Shown one piece after another: positions 23,205 through 33,824 of a stretch of 64,000 bases of DNA; position 1 is the first letter of the stretch, and every line of letters starts with the position of its first letter. The DNA is taken from the NCBI GenBank assembly GCA_022606135.1, contig JABYQN010000009.1:1513001-1577000 (forward strand), given 5' to 3'. Under the pieces are notes generated by a model. The model worked only from the letters and a program-made list of their open reading frames with translations, was not told the DNA's origin and did no database searches. Made by a program: the position numbers and the translations under genes. The DNA is from Fomes fomentarius (lineage: Eukaryota > Basidiomycota > Agaricomycetes > Polyporales > Polyporaceae).

Positions 23205-26200
23205 TCACTGAGCTCGTGGCGTGTTCACGTCTTCAAACGGTGATATCATTTCGACCGTCGGAGTGGTGAGCTCGACTGCCGGGTTGTCAATCGAACCGGG
23301 CTGTGCAGCCTCCATCCACGTCTGCGGTCGATCTTCGCCAACCGTAGGCAGCGGAAACGGGAAATCCGCATACTCGATCGGTGACGGCGCTGTGGTGTGC
23401 AACGTCTGCGTCTGCGTCTGCAGGGCATCGTTGTCGAGCGTCGACACCGTCTGGATCGTCGTCCGGCTGTACTGCCTATTGTACGCCCACTGCAACCATT
23501 ATTCCGTCAGCCAAGCGCAAAGCAACGCTATGAAGAAATAACACTTGCCTCGCCAATGGGACGCGAGTAGTCCATGTCGTCCCGGAAGCTGATGGCACCC
23601 TGGCTCTGCATCCCATGCTGTCCAAGCAGACTCAAGCGCGGATCAAGCAGCCCGTCAGGCGCATGCGTGCTCGAGCCCTCCGTGAGCGCAGGGCTCGGCA
23701 TCGCGGGGTTTGCGTGTAGTTGTCCGAGACCAGGCCATATAGGTCCACGTGCACTGGCGTTGGGTGCGCTGCCACTGCTTGGTATCGACTGTGGCTGCGC
23801 GTCTTCAGGGATTGTAGGTTCGTGCCGGACGATGGGAACTGCAGGCAGGGAATCAAGCGTAGGTGACAGCGGACGGACGATCGACGAAGGCCTGGCAGTG
23901 GCGGGATCGTAGACAGACTGGCGCTGGCTCACGCTGGGGAGGGACGTAGTCGGCGCGGAGGGCGAAGTCGGGGTAACAGGGAGTGGTGGGACCGACGCAC
24001 GGGCGCTGCGCAAATGGAGTCCGCGCAGAGAGCGATCAATCAACCCGCTCATGCGCCGTGGGTTGCTCGTCGAGTGCCAGTCTTCATCGTTGCGATTCGA
24101 CGAGGTGGCTGGAGGCGGCAGCTGTATCTGAGTCGGGAGCAGACTCGAGGGCGTCGGCGGGAGGAGTGGCGCATGCGAGCTAGAGCTCGGGACCGTGTTG
24201 GCCCGGTTGTGACCACCTGAGGACGACCCTCCTCTGTGCCCGCTCGAAGATCCGTGTCCACCTGACGAGGACTCCGCGGCGTGTCCATGAGCAGACGACA
24301 ACGCGTATCCACCATGTCCATGGGACGACACACTATCATTGTGACTGGCGAGTGCCGCGACACCAGTAGCAGCAGTAGCAGCAGCAGCGAGGTCATGCGG
24401 TGAGTGGGTGTTGGACAGCGCCTCATTCGAATAGTCTTCTTCCGCGCTCACCGGGCGCAACCGGGGCGAGGTCGATGGCTCAGCTACAGGCGGTTCAGGC
24501 TGCATAGACACTGCATGCGATAGCGGACGCCCACCCAACCACTCCGCAGGCTCCACACCAAGAGAGCGCGGCGTCCTGACCGACCGAGGGACTGATCGTG
24601 TAGGGGACTGGGGTGGGCTAAGTGGAACGACACCGAGCTCGCCCAGTGCAACAACCTGAGAGGGCCGCTGCGAGCCGATGTCCGCAGCAGAGCGGTTCGC
24701 GGGGTGCATGAGCGACGCCTCTTCTCCATATCCACCGACGATCGGGATGGGCGGAAGCGTCGGTTCGCCAAAGCCACCACCTGCCTCGTTGTCCCCAGTC
24801 GGGCTGATTGCACCACTGTCGCCGGGTGACTCGAGCTGGTTGCCTCCGCGCAGACGGTCGTAGGCCGCGCCCCCGGCACCGTACGAGATCGGTCCTGCGC
24901 CGACGAAGCGCGTCGCATGTCCATTCGGGTCTTCGTCTTCTTCTCCGAGCGTCAGTGCGCGGATGCGGGATCCGCGTCCGAGAGCTGGGGCTGCTGCTTC
25001 CGTTTGCAAACGCTGCATGCGGTGGCGGCGGTGTACAAAGATCGCCCATGCAGCGATGAGGCCTACGAACCCAATACACCCGATGACAAGACCAGCAAGT
25101 GCCCCCTTGTCGCGTGCGAAGCTGTGTGAATAAAACAGATGCGTCAATGAGAGGCAGAAAATCAGCAGTATCGACCAACGTACACGTTCCCGTTTCTAAC
25201 TCCACCAGGAAGCAACGTTCCTGTCGGGATGACCTCGGTGTAGGTCAGAGTAGTCGTGCGCCCATCAGTAACGTACGTCGTGGTATCAACTTGAGTGGTG
25301 TATAGCGTGGTGACGCCGCTTCTGGACGTGACCGACGGTTGCAGGACGGGGAGCGAACTAAGGGAGGTAGGGTTAGGAAATGGAGACGCAGTAACAGGTG
25401 GAGAAATTGAATCAAGAGTTATGGAACTAGAAACCGGCTCAGATGTAGTGATCGGGATCGACGAAGAAATGGACCCAGGCAACGTCACTGTGATGGAGAT
25501 AGAGAATGAGGTAGGAATGGAGAAGGTCAAAGACGTAGCGATGGAGATCGTCGTCGGTATTGATACAGGATGTGAAGTCGGGATCAAGATAGGAATTGAG
25601 TGGGGAATGGAAGTTGGAATCGGGATAGTGACCGTGGTCGCGCCAGTGATGATGGAGGTGGATATTGTGACAATGATAGAAGTTGCGGGTTCGGAAGACG
25701 GGGTACTCGCTGCAGAGCTCGTAACGTTACTAGAAGTGGATGGAGAAGGCGGATGGACAGGATTAGTAGCTGTGCAACAAGGGGGAGATGAAGAGTCATC
25801 AGAGGTAGTAGTCCGATTTCGTGAAGAAGATTGAGACAAGGGAAATGGAGGCAATGTAGTTCGTGTAGCAAGGCGGGAAGATTCTGACGTATCGGGCGCA
25901 GAAGGCGGGCGTGGGGTCCGTATAGTAGAAGTGATTACTGCCGCATTGGTAACCCTCGTCGCAGTACCTTGCTTCGTGGTCTCAGACGGAGGAGTTTCCG
26001 TCTCTGTAGGGGCTGTAGCCTTCGTGGTATCCTCTGTTGGAGGACTACCTTTCGTACTACCCTTAATTGCAGTTGAGCCCTCATCCTTTGTAGTACCACC
26101 AGCCGCCCTAGTAGTAGGATCGGTGCCCTTGGTAGTGGTGGTACCTTTCGGAGTAGTATTAGGCCACGCGGTGGGCGTAACACTACTGGTGCGTTGGGTA

Positions 26201-27587
26201 GCCTTCTTCGTGCTGCTACTCTGCACCATCTTGGTGGAATGAGACGTAGACGATGCAGGAGCAGAGGGCTTCCTACTGCGATCCTCGATGAGACTCCATT
26301 ACGACTTCCACGAATTATCAACGACGGGCGAACCTGCACTCACGTGCACCAAAGGCTCGTGGTACCGGCACACGGGCCTCTGGTGCAGGGAACACCCGAG
26401 AACGAAGGGCAATTACCCGAACTGATTGACTGCACGGAACAAGGTACAAATACGAGGGGCACACCGCAAATGAAGCGAACGGAGATACCGAACGAAACAA
26501 AGGACACTCACATGGAAGTCGTGCGATGGGTGGTAGGCTCGGAGATAGGCCTAGAAGACGAGGCTGAAGACGAAAGGCTTGAGGACGCTGAGGAGACAGA
26601 TGAAGAAGGCGGTCGGGACGAATTGGATGTCGGCAGGGGGGGTGACGTGGGTGATGAAGACGATGAAATAGAGGAACTCAGACTCGGACTCGGCAAAGAA
26701 CTCGAACCTGAAGAGGAGGTCAATGAGCTCGTGCTGCGGGACGAAGAAGTTGAGGTAGAAGAGGAAGCGCTCGAACTCGAACTGGACGAGATTGTAGTCG
26801 AAGATGAACCCGAATGAGACGAACTTGAGCTCGAACTCGATAAACTTGAAGAGGACGAACTTGAAGAGGACGAGGAGCTCGAAGACTCGGTGCTGGACGA
26901 GCTGGAGAAACTTGACTCCGAGCTGGAGAACGATGAACTGGAGGAGGTCGAGTCACCATCCCCATCCGAAGGCTCTCCACGTCCGGTCGTCGTCGTAGGC
27001 GTCGTAGTTGGCGGTATCGTCGTCTATATGCGGCGTTTTATATCATTTCCGACCAAATACGAGGCGTGAAAGGTACTCACCGAGATTGGGGAGGAGCTGG
27101 AGGTCGGCTAAACATGGACCGTCAGCGTCTCGCTCATGTTTGGTCGGATGAGGAAATGCCATACCTCGGAACCCGTCGAAGTGGGGTCGCTCGTGCCGCT
27201 AGGGTCGTCCTGACGTCTCCACCAGTGAACGCCAGTGGAATAGACGGACGACGCATGAGTGATAGATATATGAAGGTTGCGGTGCTGACGTGTCGGGCTG
27301 GGGATCACTCCTGCCTGAACGCGTGGGACGAAGGGTGCGCTCAGGAGGAAGAGAGTAAAAACGGCAGACCAACGACCAGCAGATCTGTAACAGAAATAAG
27401 CATGCGCGCTTTGCGAGAGAGAATGAACAGAGAAGGGGGGTCAGAAAGCAAGAGGGGCGAATTGAGGATAGAAAGTAGCTGATACTCACTTCGCACCCAA
27501 ACGTGTGCGAGACTGTCTTGGCTGCAAAGTCAAAGGATCGGTCGCCTCTGGGACGACCATATGTACACTAATTGGGAACTGAACCAT
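23205..27587 (-). CDS. Mucin-like, Ser/Thr-rich single-pass membrane glycoprotein
   Basis: Large cell-surface protein of the general design of fungal stress sensors and signalling mucins; I cannot assign it to a named one. The start is at 27587 (or 27560, MVVPEATDP). After the first intron a hydrophobic signal-type segment reads RWSAVFTLFLLSAPFV with a likely cleavage region PRVQAG. A very long Ser/Thr/Pro ectodomain follows: a poly-Ser region at 26.98-26.51 kb, then a region rich in Thr, Lys, Pro and Ser, and VSIPTTISIATSLTFSI-type repeats near 25.5 kb. The single transmembrane helix, ALAGLVIGCIGFVGLIAAWA, lies at about 25.08 kb and is followed by basic VHRRHRMQRL. A cytoplasmic tail of some 550 residues, rich in Ser, Pro, Gly and His, ends NTPRAQ at 23205. 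No enzymatic domain is visible. Precise exon joins in the repetitive part are uncertain. Confidence 0.72.
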
Positions 27588-28642
27588 GCCCGATCGCGCG
27601 CGTGACAAGTCGGAGGAGTACATGATGGCGGTCGCCTCCTCCGTCAGCGCGACCCGATCGACACGAGATGAAGAGGGCGCGGCGGACCGAGAGAGAGACC
27701 TTGATAACCTCTTTCGAGGCTGAGACGGGGGCAGACAATGAGAGGAGGTCCGAAGGGTCCCGGGATGAACGGGAGCAGCGTCGCGTACAGCAGACGACTC
27801 GCTTAGGAGCGCGTCTGAGAGAACCGAAGAGGGACATAGACAGGCATAGTAACGCGGGGAGCCTCGTGTTCGTGTTCGTTTACGTGGTCGGGAAAAGGAG
27901 GAGGAGGCATGAAAGTGGGAGATGAGATGAGATTCGTTATTGCAAACCAAGCTGGATTGCATACGGATGCTTAAGGGGCAGCGCAGTCGCTGGGGTGTCA
28001 CTGTGGGATGGTAGCAGTCGTGGTTGTCCAGAGGAAAGTGGGAGGTGCGTCAGAGAAAAAGTTGCTAGCCAGTGCGGCGAAGTGATGACTATCTAGTAGT
28101 GTCAGTGAGGAGCGGCCCCGTGGTGGAATTGCGGACGCGCGGTGCATAGGCCGATCTACGAGCCCGAGCGAAAAGTAAGGGTAACTAGGCAAGGAGCGAC
28201 GGCTCACGGAACGGAGTGCTCATCGAGCCACCGACTCGGACGTGAGAGATGATGGACGACACCAGCTCCACGCCCATACTCCACTTCCGTATATAGTAAC
28301 TAGGAATCTCCCCGTGCGAACGAGCCCCGGCGCTGGGGCCTTGGTCGTCATGATGACAACAGCATCCATCCACGTCCTGGCCCTCTCAACTTTAAAGCAT
28401 CCGATCTTATTTAATCTGCCAGGAACGCGAACCATTTCCGCATCCGGACCTCCACCTTCTTGCGTGAAAATGACATACCTCGCTCTGAAACATGACGACG
28501 CTCCCATATGTAGTGACTTAACTCTCCGGTCGCACTGCAACCTCCGTCTCGCCCGTCGGCCGGGGGCTCCCCCCAGTGATCCCTTACGCAAACAATTCCG
28601 AACCTCGTGGCTCGATCACATCAAAATCTGAATTACACGAAT
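27588..28642. other. Intergenic, mucin-like gene 5' region and SDR copy 2 3' region
   Basis: About 1 kb. The reverse-strand frame in front of the mucin start stays open for a further 140 codons up to 28001 but is rich in basic residues and lacks a convincing start context, so I read it as 5' untranslated sequence. No other gene or repeat was recognised. Confidence 0.35.
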
Positions 28643-29890
28643 CTAGAGCCAACCGAATGTCTCATACTGGCCAAGGATATCCTCGGTCGTCTCTTCAACA
28701 CTCCGGTAAGTGATTCCCAGCAAATCCTTCGCCTTTCTAACATTTTGCTGAGCAGTATGCAGTGCATCCGGGTTGTATTCCTCCTTCAAGAGAGTCGTCT
28801 TGCCACCCGACATGCGATGCGCCGCGAGTACTACACATCCCACGGGTCAACCATGACAGATCCAGATGACCGAGCGAGCCGCACTTACCGAAGTCTTGCC
28901 ATCGGAACGGACTTGAAGCAACGATTATTCTCTGCCCACCAGCAGCTGCCTTCTCCACGGCGAGGACGAGTGCATGCGCTAGATCCCGTCCATCTATCCA
29001 CGTCGAGCTGTGGGACGGTCGCGGAAGTGAGATGAGGTGAGCGTTTCGTACACCGCACGGGCTAATCGTGAGAATACGTGGACTCACTCTAAGCTTCCAT
29101 CGTATTCGCCTTTCATGACCGTGTTGAACCAGGATCCGTTCGAGTCATTCAGACCCTCCGGCACACCACCCTTGACCTCCTGCAGCACAGGTCCGAATAC
29201 CCATGGCGGGTTGATCACCGTCAGATCCCACGGCGCACTCCCCTTCCCTTCCGCTTTCGCCTTCTCCGTCGCCCGCTCATAAAACTCCCATGCGCGCCTC
29301 TCTGCAAGCGTCTTGCTGGCACAGTACTTCGAAAGTTGTGCTGCCCCCCGCCCCTTTGTCTCCACCTCCGCGACGTCGGATTCGTTCCAGCACGTCTCGT
29401 CGTACACGCGCGGTCCCGTCGCGAGCGGGTCCAGCACGGTCACGCACGATGACACGAACACCACGCGTTTCACGCATCCGGACGCAGCGGCGGCCCGCAG
29501 CGCATTCAGTGTGCCCTCTACGGCCGGAACAATCTGCTCGTTGGGGTCGTCGCAGGTGAGATGGACGGGCGAGGCGGTGTGCACGATAGCGTCGACTCCG
29601 ACGGCGGCGTCGTCGAACGCACCTTCCTGCCGGCGGGACGACTCAGCCACTGCCAATCCCAATCCCACCGCTGATAGGAGGCGACATACCTTCGTGATGT
29701 CCGGGACAATGGCAAACTCGAGTCTGTTCCCATATTCGGCTAGAGCCTTCTTCAGGTGGACGGCCTTGCTGTTGTCACGGATACCCCCGCGGACGGAGAA
29801 TCCAGCGTCGAGGAACGCCTTCAGCGTCCACACGCCAACGTAGCCGTTCGCGCCGGTAACGAGGACCTTTCCGGAAGTCACAGCAGGCAT
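28643..29890 (-). CDS. Extended SDR: ketoreductase / dihydroflavonol-reductase-like (copy 2)
   Basis: Paralogue of the reductase at 20716-22042, in opposite orientation. The start ATG is at 29890 and a TATATAAG box lies about 80 bp upstream. The N-terminus MPAVTSGKVLVTGANGYVGV keeps the full glycine motif, unlike copy 1. Other marks are VHTASPVHLTCDD, VFVSSCVTVLDP, the active-site YCASK followed by TLAERRAWEFY, INPPWVFGPVLQ, and WIDGRDLAHALVLAV after an intron. The last exon reads RKAKDLLGITYRSVEETTED and ends ETFGWL with TAG at 28643-28645. By eye the two proteins share about half of their residues, so the duplication is old. The enzyme is predicted to be soluble and NADPH-dependent, with an unknown carbonyl substrate. 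Confidence 0.9.
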
Positions 29891-29966
29891 AGCTCGGTCG
29901 ATTGTTATGAGACGAAAGCAGAGGTGAGAGAGTGGTTATGTTCTCTTGTGAGGATAGGAATGACGG

Positions 29967-29976
29967 CTTATATACA
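29967..29976 (-). promoter_or_regulatory. TATA box of SDR copy 2
   Basis: The reverse strand reads TATATAAG about 80 bp upstream of the ATG at 29890, the same arrangement as in copy 1. Confidence 0.5.
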
Positions 29977-32900
29977 GGTATTGACGCCAGATTCCTTGGG
30001 AGCAGGGTGTTGCAAAGTACTCATAGTGCGAGCACACTTACGCAGCTGTGTCATCCGGAGTTCAGCTGTAGAGTATGCCCACGGGCCTGATGTGGGTGAG
30101 AGAAGGATCCATGTCTTCTCTTATTGGATACACGAATACCGATCGGTGTATAGCACTCCTCCGCGCGGACTCGACACTTGAATTTCACAGGATTCGTTTC
30201 AATACCCCCATTCTGTGAGTCATGACCCTAGACATCAGTTGAAAAGCGGTATGACGAGGAAGGTACGACTGACTCATTCGGAAGATGTGTAACATTTTGA
30301 CACGACCCACAAGGTCTACCGACTTGATTGTACACTCAAGCGACCGCCCTGGAAGTCTAACCGGGGATATAGTAGCCGATTTCTTAAAGGAGAAGTATGG
30401 CACGTTCAGCTAAGCAGCTGCTTTCCCCGACCTCGACACGATTGAAGATGACATACACCTTGTCATGGCAGTAACGCGATCCGGATTACTTCATATCCCA
30501 TCTGTGGATCGCCGACTTAGGGCAATGCATCGGTGTGGCACCCAAGACAGCAATCGTCTCCGGTACCGGGAGCCAGGTCCTCTGCTTGGGTGTGTGAGCT
30601 GTCCTAGTACGGGATCATGTGGGTCAGTATCCTTTTCGAATGCCAGAACGCGAACGACGGTATCGAAGAAGTATCTTGTCGGGCAGTCATGAACCGGAGT
30701 GATAGGTACTGCTAATATCCTGATCCGCGAAGTATTGTGTCCTCGGGGAGTCCTGATTCTCTGACGGTTGTATGAAGTGGCACAAGGACTTGTGACTCGG
30801 AGCTTACGATGACAAACCCAGTTGGTACGTGGAGACTGGAATCAAACATCCGAACTGCTGGTGACTTCATAACACGAACATCGTGACAGGTCTTCTCAAT
30901 CGGACAGCTTGAAAGGGAACAATAACGTTTGAAGGGCTATGACCATGCCCTCATGCAAGCCCCGTCGTCGTCGGAATTACATCAAGCTGAAATTGGTTGT
31001 GATTGAGAACACCAGTCTCTAATTCCAGTCAACAGTGGTACCTCGCGGGTCATGCAATGCTGATGACAATCTGAAGGCAACCTGAAGCTAAACGCGCATA
31101 CGCGCGGTCTCGCTCTGCAGCTTTGACTGCTCATTTACGTGAATTGCTTACCTTGTCTCATCCGTACTGGCCTCGCCGCGGGTCCAGTAGGAGTACGATG
31201 TCGTGCGCGCAGTAGGGATACCTTAGAATGATTTAAAAGAAGAAAAAAGAAGGCAACCTGAAGCAAGACCGTATTCCCAACCAACCCCTCGCATGTTCAC
31301 AGTGGTCGCCGGGAAGAACAGAAACTCTCTTTATCACATTCTGTATCGTAATTTGTAATCTTGACTATGTATTCATAACGAAGAGTGCGTGTGTACGCCG
31401 TTACAGATATCCCACACATACTCGAAGGCAAAAGGAAGGCATAGTTCTCCCCCCCCCTGCTTGGTCTGTTCCCCACTCAGTTGTGGTCGTGACCCAGCAG
31501 CACGAGCGACGATGCAGTCTTCTGACGTCCAAAGACATCGTGCGTTGCGGTGGAGGTGATAACACGGCGCCAGGAACCTTCTGAGCATGACTTCGGAGTG
31601 CTGTCCAGGGGCTAAACCACCACGGTTTTGTAGTCTATGGCGCGGCTCTCAACGTGTTGAGGGAGGCTGGCCATCTTGGCCGGTGGACTGGTATGAGGGT
31701 CTTGATGCGCTGTTGTGGCTAGAAGCCAGTCGCATTCTCCGCCAAACGCGTGCCACTTGCACTTGCACGGGGAGATGATAAGTGTGCGGCGGAAAGAGAG
31801 CTCAGTAGGAGTAGAGGAAGTGGAGGGAGCGGACATGTCTATCATGAAAAGAGCAGCAACTTCAACGCCCTGCGCTGAAGCGGAAATTTAAGGTATCCAT
31901 GGGATCGGGTGAATTGAAGGCAAAGCCTTGGACGGGGCAAGGTGGGAGAACCTGGCCTATGGGCACGCATCCCGGACTGGTGGCGAGAACGCCATCGTCG
32001 CACTCACACAACAGCCCACTGTTCACACTGTCACGAGCTTCGAGAATCTGCCATTCCACGTTGTCGCAGTAAAATTGAATTGAGAAACATGCATATTGAT
32101 GTACAACAAGGAGATATGATTCTCGTACATATACAGATACACGGCCGTACCTGTTGATGAAGGGGGTCAGCATCAAGCCGACAATCAACGACGTCCAAAG
32201 CGGCTCAGATAAGCCGGTATTTTCATATTTCCTCCTGCAGTGACCTCGTCGCACCCAGCCCACAGACACCAATACGATGTCGGCAGACCAGACCCACTAT
32301 CCACAGGATGAGTAGTAGGTGGGAGAAACAAGATGTACAGGAGGACGTTCAACGAATGGATGAACTTGTTGTCGTCCTGGACGTGATGAAGACAGTCGAC
32401 TACTCACTAGTGTATAACCCATCTCAGCCTACGAGTCCTTCCAATGCCTGACGACCACATGTATGTACCTGAGAGCAAGGCATGTCAGTGACATTCGACA
32501 TTGTGGAAGTCGAAAAAGACGAGAAGGATCAGGATTGAGAGTTTTGGTATGAGGTTGTCCACCAGGAGGTTGCCCTCTCTTTCGGAAGCAGAACTGATTG
32601 AAAGATTCATCATAACAAGGGCACAAGGTGTCCCTGGCAAACGTACGAAACGTGAACTCACCATGAACGACGCAGCTCTGAAAGATGGAAAGCGGACGTA
32701 GAAAAGAGGCGTTGGGCGCTCTTATACGCGAGAAACTGTACAGCTGTCAAACTCCGCCACGACCCGGCGCAGGAAATGCAGGCGGAGCCTCAATCAGCCT
32801 TCGCCTCTTACAACGACATCCAAGTCTGCGACTCCCTATGGACATAACTGAGGAAGGTGACTGAGGTGAGTCTCTCTTCCGTTTGGACTGCTATGAAGAT

Positions 32901-33824
32901 ATTTTGTCCATAAACATTCGAGTTGGCGACCTAAATATGTGCCTTACTCATCTAACATGCATCACCAACGGAGCTTTCATTTTTTTCTGTTGTGTCTGTG
33001 GCACGGAGCTGACTCCCTTATTCCTCAGAATCTACGTATCACGCTCGTCCTCGATGCATGAGACTGGTGCGAGCTGGGGTCAGTTGACATACAAGGCAGA
33101 ACGAGCAAAGTCACACAACGAACATTCCCAGCACTTGAACAAGGTAAAGGTTTGCGCGTGCGTTCCTGCTGATGATATACGGTCATGGAGATGACTGCTT
33201 TGTTCCGTTACATGGGGTATGGCGGATTTGCGACACCTACCGGGATGTTGTGGAAAGGTGAGTCTCGCATCTGTTTGTTTGATTCTGTACTTGTCCGTCG
33301 TCTGTGATGATATACATAAAATTATTGACAAGCATATGTCCGAACTGTATATGTTGGACAACGTATGTTCTCTGAGCCTTCCTCTTCTAGATCACTCTCT
33401 TCACCTCTTCGCGAACCGTTTGCTCACCCGTTCTTCACTAGGTCAGTCTAAGGTCGCATCTAGTTGTGGAGGGCACATACATTCTCGATCCTAGCATTCT
33501 GTGTTCATCTAGCTTCTGCAAATATATAACCTGAACATTGATACCCCTGTGGTGTGTTCAGACGACGTAATATGACTAGAGTGATTTGGGCACCTCCGCT
33601 GCTTCGAAGAGGGCCGGCTCCGAGCTTGGAGAAGTAGTTAGACGCTCATCAAGGATCACCTCCACGCTCCAACCCTCGCTTCCATCTTGATCCCTCTCCG
33701 TTCCACCGTCTCCTCCCCCACGTCTCTCCTCCCCTTATCTCCTCGCGACGCTCCCTCCTTCTAGCCTGTGTATGAGGAAAGTGTAGACCGCACGAGGAGC
33801 ACGACCTGCCCATTGACGCCCATC
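29977..33824. other. Gene-poor stretch of about 3.8 kb
   Basis: No conserved gene was recognised. It contains one weak multi-exon candidate on the reverse strand (listed separately), a run of nine cytosines near 31449, and an exact 16-bp direct repeat, GAAGGCAACCTGAAGC, at 31073-31088 and 31249-31264. The last 200 bp before 33825 are rich in C and T, as in fungal promoters, and should serve the phosphatase gene. There is no sign of a transposase or reverse transcriptase. Confidence 0.4.
31612..32664 (-). CDS. Doubtful hypothetical protein, several short exons
   Basis: Not a recognised family. Short open frames line up with plausible GT-AG splice sites: a first piece from an ATG at 32664 with a hydrophobic stretch LIPKLSILILLVFF, a piece reading LWTSLIVGLMLTPFINR with donor GTACGG, a piece ILEARDSVNSGLLCECDDG with a good CAG acceptor, and a last piece SFRRTLIISPCKCKWHAFGG. 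Two possible membrane segments and several Cys residues can be seen. The pieces have no known domain, and the chain of exons is my construction, so this may equally be non-coding. Confidence 0.2.

Noticed and set aside
26194..26817. 207-codon acidic open frame on the plus strand
   Set aside because: It is the complement of the Ser-rich ectodomain of the mucin-like gene; the Glu/Asp/Leu composition is a direct shadow of Ser codons.
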